Assembly: GCA_937898665.1 (NCBI GenBank)
Contig: CALEIY010000147.1
Coordinates: 1-44,110 of the forward strand
DNA: 44,110 nucleotides
Direction: 5' to 3'
Source: Candidatus Bathyarchaeota archaeon
GTDB lineage: Archaea; Thermoproteota; Bathyarchaeia; TCS64; B23
In this document: one piece after another, positions 1 to 9,036 of the stretch
Layout: the number at the start of each line of letters is the position of its first letter
Numbering within the stretch: position 1 is the stretch's first letter
Made by a program: the position numbers and the translations under genes
Notes under the pieces: model-generated
Database searches by the model: none
Told to the model about the DNA's origin: nothing
Seen by the model: the letters and a program-made list of their open reading frames with translations, nothing else

Positions 1-1212
1 GCCGTAAGGGTTGCGATGGAGATAGCGCCTAAGAGGAGGAAGAGTGGAATCCTCCCATCGAGGGAGGAGGTTGTCGAATGGGCTAAGCGTTGTAGACGAT
101 GCCTCGAATGCCGCAGGGCATGTCCAAATGATCTGCCTATCCCAGAGGCGTTGGAGAAGGCTGCGAAGGGAGACCTATCAGCCCTCGAGGCCCTCTACGA
201 GGATTGTATAGGATGTGTGAGATGTGAGAGCGCCTGCCCACAGGGGATACCGATCCACAGCCTAATAGCCTCCGCAGCGAGGGAGCGCATGGCCTCCGAA
301 CGATTCAAGATCAGGGTTGGCCGAGGAGCGGTGCAGGACGTCGAGATAAGACGTGTAGGCGGACCCATAGTCCTCGGAGAGATTCCAGGGATAGTCGCCC
401 TCGTAGGATGCGCCAACTATCCCAGGGGCGGGATAGAGGTGGCTGAGATCGCCGAGGAGTTCGCCAGGAGGAATTACATCGTCGTAGCGACGGGATGCGC
501 TGCGATGTCGATGGCGATGGTGAAGGATGAGGAGGGTCAAACCATCTATGAGAAGTATCCAGGGGTCTTCGACGCTGGGGGAGTCCTAAACATAGGCTCC
601 TGCGTCTCCAACCCCCATATAGCTGGGGCTGCCATAAAGATCGCGAGGATATTCGCCAAGAGGAATCTGAGGGCAAACTATGAGGAGATAGCTGACTACA
701 TCCTCAACAGGGTTGGAGCCGTGGGCGTAGCCTGGGGAGCGATGAGCCAGAAGGCGGCTTCAATTGCAAGCGGCTTCTGGAGGCTTGGAGTCCCAGTCAT
801 CGTAGGCCCCCATGGAATGAAGTATCGACGAATGCTCCTCGGCAGACGTGAACGGGAGGAGGATTGGTACGTCTACGACGCCAGGACGGGTGAGCGGGTA
901 TACGTCGGCCCAGCCCCCGAGCATCTCTTCTATGCCGCGGAGACAAAGGAGGAGGCGATGGTGATGATAGCTAAGCTGGTTATGCGGCCCAACGACACGA
1001 CGAAGGGCAGGGCCATAAAGCTGACCCACTGGATCGATCTCCACAAGAGGTTCTACGGCCGTCTCCCCGATGACCTACACCTCTATGTGAGGAGGAAGGC
1101 GGACATACCGATAACGATGAGGGATGAGATCATGAAATTCCTGGAGGAGAAAGGGTGGGAGGAGAGGCCGATACCAGACCCAACGCTGCTTAAAAGACTG
1201 ATAAGGGGGTGA
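1..1212 (+). CDS. cdhA: CO dehydrogenase/acetyl-CoA synthase alpha subunit, C-terminal part (5' truncated by window edge)
   Basis: Frame is open to base 1; two ferredoxin-like motifs (CRRCLECRRACP, CIGCVRCESACP) and C-cluster-type segments (ATGCAAMSMAMVKDE, NIGSCVSNPH); followed directly by cdhB-E. Confidence 0.93.
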   Translation, partial: AVRVAMEIAPKRRKSGILPSREEVVEWAKRCRRCLECRRACPNDLPIPEALEKAAKGDLSALEALYEDCIGCVRCESACPQGIPIHSLIASAARERMASERFKIRVGRGAVQDVEIRRVGGPIVLGEIPGIVALVGCANYPRGGIEVAEIAEEFARRNYIVVATGCAAMSMAMVKDEEGQTIYEKYPGVFDAGGVLNIGSCVSNPHIAGAAIKIARIFAKRNLRANYEEIADYILNRVGAVGVAWGAMSQKAASIASGFWRLGVPVIVGPHGMKYRRMLLGRREREEDWYVYDARTGERVYVGPAPEHLFYAAETKEEAMVMIAKLVMRPNDTTKGRAIKLTHWIDLHKRFYGRLPDDLHLYVRRKADIPITMRDEIMKFLEEKGWEERPIPDPTLLKRLIRG

Positions 1213-1751
1213 AGGCCATGATGCGTGGAGAATCCTGGCAGACGGCTGAGATCCCAGGGCCAAAGAAGGCCCATGTGATCACCGATCCCAGGATCGTCGC
1301 CTCCCTCATAAAGCGGAGCTCCAGGCCGATACTGGTCGTCGGAGGCGAGGCCGATGAGGCTGTCGTCAACTATGCCATAGAGCTTTCAAGGGCCGTTGGG
1401 ATGCCCATAGCGGCGACGCCCTCAACGCTGAAGGCCTTCGCAGAGAGGGATTTCAAGGAGGCCTACCCCTTCTCGGCTGTTGAGATCGGGGAGAGGCTTA
1501 GGGATCCCGACTGGGAGGGCCTCGACGGCTCTGGGCAGTATGACCTGGCGCTCTTCATTGGCTTCAAATATTACGTCTCCTGGCTCATCCTCTCGGGGCT
1601 TAAGCACTTCGCTAGGAGGGGGGAGGGCTACCTGACGACGGTGAGCCTCGACCCCTACTATCAGCCCCACGCCTCCTGGTCTCTCCCAAACCTGACGAGG
1701 GAGAGGTGGGAGGAGAACATTAAAGGGCTGCTTCATCATTTGGGGAGGTGA
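1209..1751 (+). CDS. cdhB: CODH/ACS epsilon subunit
   Basis: Position between cdhA and cdhC, 4-nt overlap with cdhA, ~180 aa with Rossmann-like 'RPILVVGGEA..' start and 'DLALFIGFKYY' segment. Confidence 0.88.
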   Translation: MKAMMRGESWQTAEIPGPKKAHVITDPRIVASLIKRSSRPILVVGGEADEAVVNYAIELSRAVGMPIAATPSTLKAFAERDFKEAYPFSAVEIGERLRDPDWEGLDGSGQYDLALFIGFKYYVSWLILSGLKHFARRGEGYLTTVSLDPYYQPHASWSLPNLTRERWEENIKGLLHHLGR

Positions 1752-1757
1752 TATGAG

Positions 1758-3131
1758 ATGTCCTTCGAGGATATACCGGTTGACGTAGGCATAATCTACG
1801 AGGGCGAGAGGATAAGGTGGAAGGACACCTTCGTCGAACTTGGCGGCCCAAGGGTTGAGCACAAGTTCGAGCTGGTTAGGGTTAGACCCCTAGACCAGGT
1901 GGAGGATGGCAAGATCACCATCATAGGGCCAGACCTGAAGGATATGGAGCCAAAGTCGACGCATCCCCTCGGCATACTCGTCGAGGTGGCTGGAAAGGAG
2001 CTTGAGGAGGAGATGGAGGGAGTCTTCGAGCGGCGGATCCACGAGTTCATCAACTACATCCAGGGCTTCATGCACCTCAACCAGAGATACGACATCCACC
2101 TGAGGCTGAGCATGGCCTCCTATAAAAAGGGCTTAAACAGCTTCGAATACGTAGGTAAGGTTCTCATAAGGCTCTACAAATCCGAGATACCAATCATAGA
2201 GAAGATCCAGGTAACCTTCATCACGGATCCCGAGAAGGTTAAGGAGCTATACCAGGAGGCGTTGAAGGTCTATGAGGCTAGGGATGCGAGGATAAGGGGG
2301 ATGAGGGATGAGGATGTCGACGTCTTCTACGGATGCACCCTCTGCCAATCCTTCGCTCCAACGCATGTCTGCGTTATAACGCCTCAGAGATACGCCAACT
2401 GTGGAGCTATAAGCTGGCTCGATGGGAGGGCCGCCTCAAGAGTCGACCCGAAGGGGCCGATCTTCGTCATAGAGAAGGGTAAATGCCTAGACCCGATAAA
2501 GGGGGAGTATGAGGGCGTAAACAAGGTGGTGAAGGAGAAGTCGGGAGGCGTCATCGAGAGGGTCTGGCTCTACACAGCCTTCGGCTATGAGCATACATCC
2601 TGCGGATGCTTCGAGGCGGTAGCCTTCTACATACCCGAGGTCGACGGCCTAGGCATAATCGACAGGGACTTTAAAGGTAAGGCCGTCAACGGGTTGACGT
2701 TCTCAGCCATCGCCGACATCACAGCCGGAGGAACCCAAGTCGACGGATTCCACGGCATCTCCATAGAGTATATGCGCTCACCTAAGTTCCTACAGGCAGA
2801 TGGAGGCTGGAGCAGAATAGTCTGGGTGCCGAAGAGGGTGAAGGAGAAGGTTAAGGACTTCATACCCCCAGAGCTCGTCGACAAGATCCCGACGGAGGAG
2901 GATGTCTCAAACGTCGAGGAGTTGAAGGAGTTCCTGAAGCGGGTGGGCCATCCAGTCGTTGAGCGTTGGAAGGCCATGGAGGAGGCTAAGCCACCGGAGG
3001 AGGAGAAGCCGGCTGAGGAGGCCGTCCTCGGGCCGCTGCCAACGGTGACGGCGACGGTTGGAGGCTTCAGAGTCATCTTTGAGAACGCCAGAATCTACGC
3101 CGATAGGGTGATCATAAAGCGGATCAAGTAG
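1758..3131 (+). CDS. cdhC: CODH/ACS beta subunit (acetyl-CoA synthase, A-cluster)
   Basis: A-cluster type motif FYGCTLCQSFAPTHVCVITPQRYANCGAISWLDGRAA and YEHTSCGCFEAV; archaeal short form without the bacterial N-terminal domain. Confidence 0.96.
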   Translation: MSFEDIPVDVGIIYEGERIRWKDTFVELGGPRVEHKFELVRVRPLDQVEDGKITIIGPDLKDMEPKSTHPLGILVEVAGKELEEEMEGVFERRIHEFINYIQGFMHLNQRYDIHLRLSMASYKKGLNSFEYVGKVLIRLYKSEIPIIEKIQVTFITDPEKVKELYQEALKVYEARDARIRGMRDEDVDVFYGCTLCQSFAPTHVCVITPQRYANCGAISWLDGRAASRVDPKGPIFVIEKGKCLDPIKGEYEGVNKVVKEKSGGVIERVWLYTAFGYEHTSCGCFEAVAFYIPEVDGLGIIDRDFKGKAVNGLTFSAIADITAGGTQVDGFHGISIEYMRSPKFLQADGGWSRIVWVPKRVKEKVKDFIPPELVDKIPTEEDVSNVEELKEFLKRVGHPVVERWKAMEEAKPPEEEKPAEEAVLGPLPTVTATVGGFRVIFENARIYADRVIIKRIK

Positions 3132-4310
3132 GTGAAGGGGATGGAGAAGAAGGAGAGGGAGGACACCATCTCCAAGTGGCTCAAAGACCTGGAGGAGCTA
3201 ATCCTAGAGAACTTCCAGATGGAGGTTGACCGCCTAGAGCTGATACTCCAGCCACAGGTCGTCAAACCCCTACTGGAGAGGGTTGCCCCTGCTAAGCCGA
3301 CGGAGCTCCTGAGGGAGGAGTTCAAGCCCCCCATCAGGGAGTATCCAGGTCAGGTCGTCGAGGTCGTCCTAGGGGCGACGAGGGCTGAGGGAGGCTCCAG
3401 ATGTCGATCCATCACCATAGGAGGGGAGAAGACTCCAGCCTTCTACCTCTTCGAGGGCGTCCAGCCCCATAGGCCCGTAATCGTCGGCGACGTCTTCGAC
3501 ATGGAGATAAGCCTACCAAAGCCCGTTAGGGAGAGCCTCGGAGACGTCCTCTCAGACCCAGCTGAGTGGGCGAGGGTCTACGTCGAGAAGTACGGCGTCG
3601 ACATGATCGACATAGAGCTCATCAGCACGGATCCACTGTTGAAGGATACACCCGCCAGGGAGGCCGCCAAGACCGTTGAGGAGGTCCTCCAGGCTGTCGA
3701 TGTCCCCCTCATCGTTGGGGGTTCGGGGAATCCTGAGAAGGATGGTGAGGTGTTGATGAAGGCGGCTGAGGTGGCGGAGGGTGAGAGGGTTCTACTCAGC
3801 TCTGCAACCCTCGACCTCTATGAGCCGATAGCCGAGGCGGCTAAGAAGTATGGCCACGTCGTCCTCGCCTGGACCTCCCTGGACATAAACCAGCAGAAGG
3901 AGCTGGATCGACGCCTCTTCGAGTATCTCCCAAGGGAGCGCATCGTCATGGATCCAACCTCGGCGGCCCTCGGCTACGGCATCGAATACGCCTTCACCGT
4001 TATGGAGCGGATGCGCCTCGCAGCCCTCTGGGGGGATGAGGAGCTCCAGATGCCGATGGCAGCCGCCACCTCCAACTCCTGGGCTGCTAGGGAGGCCTGG
4101 AAGAAGGCCCCTGAACTCGGCCCGAGGAGGCTGAGGGGGCCGCTCTGGGAGACCATCGCATCGCTCACCTTCCTCTTGGCGGGTGTCGACATGTTCATAA
4201 TGCTCCACCCAGCGGCGATGAGGACGCTGAGGGATGTCATAGACTGGCTTATGGCTGAGGGTGAGGCCGTGAAGACGGCCTATGAGGATTGGGTCTCCAT
4301 GGAGGTGTAG
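3132..4310 (+). CDS. cdhD: CODH/ACS delta subunit (corrinoid Fe-S protein small subunit)
   Basis: TIM-barrel CdhD-like sequence (VEVVLGATRAEGGSRCRSITIGGEKTPAFYLFEG); GTG start immediately after cdhC stop. Confidence 0.93.
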   Translation: MKGMEKKEREDTISKWLKDLEELILENFQMEVDRLELILQPQVVKPLLERVAPAKPTELLREEFKPPIREYPGQVVEVVLGATRAEGGSRCRSITIGGEKTPAFYLFEGVQPHRPVIVGDVFDMEISLPKPVRESLGDVLSDPAEWARVYVEKYGVDMIDIELISTDPLLKDTPAREAAKTVEEVLQAVDVPLIVGGSGNPEKDGEVLMKAAEVAEGERVLLSSATLDLYEPIAEAAKKYGHVVLAWTSLDINQQKELDRRLFEYLPRERIVMDPTSAALGYGIEYAFTVMERMRLAALWGDEELQMPMAAATSNSWAAREAWKKAPELGPRRLRGPLWETIASLTFLLAGVDMFIMLHPAAMRTLRDVIDWLMAEGEAVKTAYEDWVSMEV

Positions 4311-4313
4311 GCG

Positions 4314-5711
4314 ATGCCGAAGAGGGTTAGCCCAATAGACATATTCAACCTCCTGCCGAAGACCAACTGCGGTGAATGCGGCGAGGAGACCTGCTTCGCC
4401 TTCGCAACAAAGCTGGCCGACAGGAAGGTTGACCTGGAGCTGTGTAAACCCCTCTTCGAGGAGGGCTTCAAGGAGAATCTGGAGAAGCTTAAAGCCCTGT
4501 TGAGGCCCGCCGTCCTGGAGATTAGGATTCACAGCCCCTCAAGGGAGGTTCGCATAGGCGGTAAGGTTGTGATGTATAGGCATGAACTCCGCTACGACAA
4601 CCCCACGGCGATAGCGATAGCCGTCAGCGACACAATGCCTGAGGAGGAGATGCTCGCTAAGGTGAAGAGGGCTGAGGAATTCAAATACAGCTACATCGGC
4701 ATGGACCTGACACTCGACATGATCGCTGTAAGATGCGTCTCAGGAGACCCAGACAGATTCGGTGAGAGGGTTAAGAAGGTTGCGGAGGCAACGGAGATGC
4801 CGCTCATCCTCTGCTCATATGATCCAGCTGTGATGGAGAGCGGCCTCTCAGCCCTTAAGGATTCTAGGCCCCTCATCTACGCAGCCAATAAGGGTAATTG
4901 GAAGGAGATGGCTGACCTCGCCCTGATGTATGGCTGCCCCCTCGTCGTCTCAGCCCCAGGAGACCTAAATCTGCTGAGGTCTTTGACGAAGACCCTCCTC
5001 GAATACGGCGTTGAGGAGCTGGTTCTCGACCCTGGAACATACCCCGATGAGGGCTTGAAGACCACCATCAACAACTTCACCATGCTAAGGAGATGCGCCT
5101 GCGAGCTTGAAGACGAGCTTTCAGGATTCCCCCTCCTCGCCGCCCCAATAGTCGCCTGGAAAGGAGAGGAGGATCCAACTATAAAGGCGTGGAAGGAGTC
5201 CTATCTCGCCTGTATGCTCATCCTCAGGTTCGCCGACATAATCATCCTAAACAGCATCGAGACCTGGTCGATACTGCCAATAGTCATCCTAAGGCAGAAC
5301 ATATACACGGATCCCGTTAAGCCTGTCAGCGTTGAGCCTGGATTGAGGGTTATAGGTAACCCGGATAGGAACTCCCCTGTGCTCTACACTACGAACTTCG
5401 CCCTCACCTACTACACCGTCATGGATGACATAAGGGACCTCGACTGCTATCTCCTCGTCGTAGACACCGAGGGAATAAGCGTTGAGTCAGCCGTTGCCGG
5501 GAGGAAGCTGACCGCGGAGAAGGTGGCTGAGGCGATAAAGGAGACGGGTATAGAGAAGCTCGTCGATCATAGGAAGATCATATCACCTGGATTGGCTGCG
5601 AGGATAAGCGGTGAAACCGAGGAGTTATCAGGCTGGGAGGTCCTCGTAGGTCCCAGAGACTCGTCGGGGATTAAGGATTTCATAAAGAAGAGGTTCTACG
5701 GCGAGGGCTGA
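4314..5711 (+). CDS. cdhE: CODH/ACS gamma subunit (corrinoid Fe-S protein large subunit)
   Basis: N-terminal 4Fe-4S motif CGECGEETCFAFATKLADRKVDLELC typical of CdhE/AcsC. Confidence 0.96.
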   Translation: MPKRVSPIDIFNLLPKTNCGECGEETCFAFATKLADRKVDLELCKPLFEEGFKENLEKLKALLRPAVLEIRIHSPSREVRIGGKVVMYRHELRYDNPTAIAIAVSDTMPEEEMLAKVKRAEEFKYSYIGMDLTLDMIAVRCVSGDPDRFGERVKKVAEATEMPLILCSYDPAVMESGLSALKDSRPLIYAANKGNWKEMADLALMYGCPLVVSAPGDLNLLRSLTKTLLEYGVEELVLDPGTYPDEGLKTTINNFTMLRRCACELEDELSGFPLLAAPIVAWKGEEDPTIKAWKESYLACMLILRFADIIILNSIETWSILPIVILRQNIYTDPVKPVSVEPGLRVIGNPDRNSPVLYTTNFALTYYTVMDDIRDLDCYLLVVDTEGISVESAVAGRKLTAEKVAEAIKETGIEKLVDHRKIISPGLAARISGETEELSGWEVLVGPRDSSGIKDFIKKRFYGEG

Positions 5712-6615
5712 TAACCCCCTCCTTCTCTTCCACCAGCCCCTCCCTCAATAGCCTCTCCAGATGTCTCTCAACGGTTCTGGGGGCTTCGCAGACCTTTAGA
5801 TCGTTGACGAGCAGCCTCTTCAACTCATCCACCTCCATGGGGCCTCTGCTCTCCAGCTCCCTTAGGATGTGGTCTCCCACCGTTGGATGGCCTATCGCCT
5901 CGAAGAAGGCTTCGACGAGGATGTCCCCAGCCTCCTGCATCAGTGGCTCTATTGGATCCATGGATGCTAGACAGTAGTGTTCATTCCCCTCGTTGGAGTG
6001 CTCCTGCATTATCTTCTCCTTCAGGGCCATGGGATCCCTGTAGGGGTGGGAGATGAGCTTCTCCGCGACGCTTCGAGCTGAGCCGCAGGGGGTGTCCCTA
6101 AGCACCTCTATACGCTTTATGATGCCCCTATCCTCGTCGAGTTCAACCCTCAGCTTTGGTCTCCCCATCTTCTCCAGCAGCCTTGAGATATAGGGGTCTT
6201 CACTCTCCTCCAATATGCAGTAGGGCTTCGGGAATTCGCAGTGTATCCCCAGCTTTTCAAGGTCATCCATTATCGTTTTTAGGCCTTGGGGTATCCGCTC
6301 CCTGTCGTCGAGGGGGTATAGAACCGACTTGGCCTTAAGCCTCTCAGCTATTGGGGGTATGAGATCTCCGAGCAGCGGATGGATGTCGAAGACTAGCAGC
6401 AGATCGCATTCGACGATGGGCATGCTCTTCGGAATATACTTCTCAGGCTCCTCCCAGAGATTCTCCAGGACATTCGGCTCGTCGGGATGCTCCTCCTCTA
6501 TGGTCTCAGGTTGGAGGTTGTAGATGTAGACGATCTCCCCTCCGAAGCCGTGGTAGGCGAGGTTGTCTATGAACTGCTCCCCCGCTGGGCCTGAGTAGAT
6601 GATGTATATCCTCAT
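5680..6615 (-). CDS. DUF166 family protein with C-terminal winged-helix-like region
   Basis: RIYIIYSGPAGEQFIDNL.. start, DTPCGSARSVAEKL and HYCLASMDP motifs typical of archaeal DUF166; C-terminus resembles wHTH (ILRELESRGPMEVDELKRLLVN..); tail-to-tail overlap with cdhE. Confidence 0.75.
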   Translation of the reverse strand: MRIYIIYSGPAGEQFIDNLAYHGFGGEIVYIYNLQPETIEEEHPDEPNVLENLWEEPEKYIPKSMPIVECDLLLVFDIHPLLGDLIPPIAERLKAKSVLYPLDDRERIPQGLKTIMDDLEKLGIHCEFPKPYCILEESEDPYISRLLEKMGRPKLRVELDEDRGIIKRIEVLRDTPCGSARSVAEKLISHPYRDPMALKEKIMQEHSNEGNEHYCLASMDPIEPLMQEAGDILVEAFFEAIGHPTVGDHILRELESRGPMEVDELKRLLVNDLKVCEAPRTVERHLERLLREGLVEEKEGVISPRRRTSSL

Positions 6616-7271
6616 GGCTCCTCACCCAGGAGCTCCAGGCAGCGTCTCACACCCTCAACGGCGTCCTCGGCATAGGCGTCGGCTCCGATGCTCTTGGCGA
6701 ACTCCCTGGTGACAGGTCTGCCTCCAACGATGATCTTAACCCTATCCCTCAGTCCTCTCTCCTCCAGCGCCTTGATGACCCTCTCCATGTAGGGCATCGT
6801 CGAGGTCAATAGGGCTGACATACCGAGGATGTCAGGCTGCCACTCCTCAACCGCCTTGGCGAAGCTCTCCTCATCGACGTCTATTCCGAGGTCGATAACC
6901 TCGAAGCCATTCGCCTGTAGCAGGATGGCGAGTATCGACTTCCCTATGTCATGTATATCCCCCTTCACCGTCCCCAATACTACCCTACCCCTCCTGGGGC
7001 CGCCTCTCCCCCTGCTTAGATGAGGCTTTAGAAACTCTATGGCCTTCTTCATATTCGACCCAGAGACGATGAGGTCTGAGGTGAAGTAGCGTCCCCGCTC
7101 ATATCCCCGACCTATCTCGTCCAGGCCTCTGGAAAGCTCCTTGAAGATCTCGTAGGGATCGACGCCCTCATCGAGGCGCTCCCTACAGAACTCGATTATC
7201 TTCTCCCCCTTGAAGTCGAGGAGCATCTCAACGATGCCCCTGACATCGAGTCCGCCTAGCTTATCACCCAT
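6612..7271 (-). CDS. Corrinoid (cobalamin-binding) methyltransferase protein, MtbC/MtaC type
   Basis: B12-binding motif GTVKGDIHDIGKSI, SALLTSTM, GGRPVT; start at 7271 preferred because a TATA-like TTTAAA (minus strand) at ~7297-7302 sits ~27 nt upstream; track start 7325 lies upstream of this TATA. Confidence 0.9.
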   Translation of the reverse strand: MGDKLGGLDVRGIVEMLLDFKGEKIIEFCRERLDEGVDPYEIFKELSRGLDEIGRGYERGRYFTSDLIVSGSNMKKAIEFLKPHLSRGRGGPRRGRVVLGTVKGDIHDIGKSILAILLQANGFEVIDLGIDVDEESFAKAVEEWQPDILGMSALLTSTMPYMERVIKALEERGLRDRVKIIVGGRPVTREFAKSIGADAYAEDAVEGVRRCLELLGEEP

Positions 7272-7418
7272 CTTTCCTTGATGAAGGATTGCTGATGAAT
7301 TTAAACGTTTAGTTGTGTTGAACATGAAAAATTCACATCTTATAGTGGAGGATGAGGAGGAGAATTTAAAGAAGATTTATAAACCACATGGATTCGTTAT
7401 CCGACGAATGGGATCTCG

Positions 7419-8240
7419 ATGGTTGTGAAGATCGTCGTAACGGGGAGAGGTGGAAGCGGCAAGAGCACCTTCACAGCCCTAACAACCAGATGCCTAGGGG
7501 AGATGGGCTATGGGCATCTACTCGTCGTAGACGTCGACCCCGATGGAAGCCTCGCGGATATGCTCGGAGTAGACCTCGAGGCTGAGGGGAAGAGAACCAT
7601 CTCCGAGATACTCTACGATGTGTTGGAGAAGAGGCTCTTCACAAAGATGGTGGGCGCCACGGCCTCCGAGAAGCTGGAGCCATTCCTCTTCGAGGACGCG
7701 TTATATGAGGGGGATAGCTACTTCGACTTCGTCTCCGTCGGCGTCAAATGGTCTGAGGGATGCTACTGCGTCCCAGATCGAGCGCTGAGCGAGGTTATGG
7801 AGCGATGGGCTGAGAACTATGACGTCGTCATCATCGACTCACCCGCCGGAGTAGAGCATCTAAACCGCAGGATCACGAAGAGCGTCGACGATGTCTTCAA
7901 CATCCTCGACCCCTCTAAGAAGAGCTTCGACAACGCCCTCCGGTCATATAGGCTGATGAGGGAGCTGGACATCGAATTCAAGAACTACTACCTAGTCGGC
8001 GGATACCGCTTCCCAGCTGAGCTGGAGGCGATGGCTGAGGGGCAGCCCTTCCCCTACCTCGGCAGAGTCGAATATGATGACCTCGTCTACCGATACAACC
8101 TGGAGGGGAGAAACCTCCTAAAGTTGCCGGAGGACTCCCCAGCCTACGCCTCGGTGAGGGATATACTGCGGAGGGCGGGCTATGGCCCTAGGCCTCCACC
8201 CCTCTCGGAGCTCCTTGGGGTTGATGGCGATGAGGGATAA
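7419..8240 (+). CDS. CooC-type nickel-insertion ATPase (paralogue 1, GRGGSGKST P-loop)
   Basis: MinD/CooC fold with P-loop GRGGSGKST, DVDPDGSLADMLG, CxC motif EGCYCVP. Confidence 0.85.
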   Translation: MVVKIVVTGRGGSGKSTFTALTTRCLGEMGYGHLLVVDVDPDGSLADMLGVDLEAEGKRTISEILYDVLEKRLFTKMVGATASEKLEPFLFEDALYEGDSYFDFVSVGVKWSEGCYCVPDRALSEVMERWAENYDVVIIDSPAGVEHLNRRITKSVDDVFNILDPSKKSFDNALRSYRLMRELDIEFKNYYLVGGYRFPAELEAMAEGQPFPYLGRVEYDDLVYRYNLEGRNLLKLPEDSPAYASVRDILRRAGYGPRPPPLSELLGVDGDEG

Positions 8241-9036
8241 GGGTTTCAAGCTCGCCGTAGCCGGTAAGGGAGGGGTGGGCAAGACCTTCATCTCGGGAAC
8301 CCTCGCCAGGCTGCTCGCCAGAGACGGATATAGGGTGTTGGCCGTCGACGCCGATCCAAATATAAACCTCGCCTCCACTCTGGGGATACCACGAGAGATC
8401 TCCGAGCGGATCATACCCCTCTCAGAGAATGAGCGTCTCATCGCTGAGAAGACGGGTGTCCCACCTGGAGGCTCTTACGGACTCGTCTTCAGGTTGACGC
8501 CTAGGGTTGACGACATCTTCCAACGCTTCTGCGTCGAGGCCCCCGACGGCGTCAGGCTGCTGGTCATGGGAACCGTGAAGGGTGGAGACACAGGCTGTAT
8601 GTGTCCAGCCAACGCCCTTCTAAGAGTTTTGATGCAGCATCTCCTCCTCTCCAGGGGGGAGGTCGTCGTCATGGATATGGTCGCCGGCCTAGAGCATCTA
8701 GGCCGAGGCACAGCTAAGAGGGTTGACTCCATGCTCGTCATCGTCGAGCCGACGCTGAAGTCGATTGAAACCCTCAGACGCATCGTGAAGCTGGCCAGGG
8801 ATATAGAGATACCGGAGGTCTTAGCCGTGGCGAATAAGGTGAGGGGTGAACGAAGCCGGAGGCTCATCGAGAGGGAGGTGGGAGACATCCCCATAGCGGC
8901 CTACATACCCTACGACGCCTCGATAGAGGAGGCGGAGCTCCTCGGCGTCGCCCCCCTCGACCACGATGAGAACTCCCCAGCCGTGGAGGCGGTGAGGGGT
9001 CTTAAGGAATACCTGAAGGAGCGATATGGCTTCTAA
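8224..9036 (+). CDS. CooC-type nickel-insertion ATPase (paralogue 2)
   Basis: Deviant Walker A GKGGVGKT, DADPNINLASTLG, CxC motif GCMCPAN; in-frame ATG at 8224 chosen over track start 8182. Confidence 0.87.
   Translation: MAMRDKGFKLAVAGKGGVGKTFISGTLARLLARDGYRVLAVDADPNINLASTLGIPREISERIIPLSENERLIAEKTGVPPGGSYGLVFRLTPRVDDIFQRFCVEAPDGVRLLVMGTVKGGDTGCMCPANALLRVLMQHLLLSRGEVVVMDMVAGLEHLGRGTAKRVDSMLVIVEPTLKSIETLRRIVKLARDIEIPEVLAVANKVRGERSRRLIEREVGDIPIAAYIPYDASIEEAELLGVAPLDHDENSPAVEAVRGLKEYLKERYGF

Noticed and set aside
3792-4532. 246-aa minus-strand ORF
   Set aside because: Lies opposite cdhD/cdhE, which have clear homology; composition typical of a shadow ORF in GC-rich DNA.
7326-7418. Riboswitch (cobalamin) upstream of the corrinoid or cooC-like genes
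   Set aside because: Spacer is too short, contains two TATA-like elements for divergent leaderless genes, and shows no B12-box-like motif.
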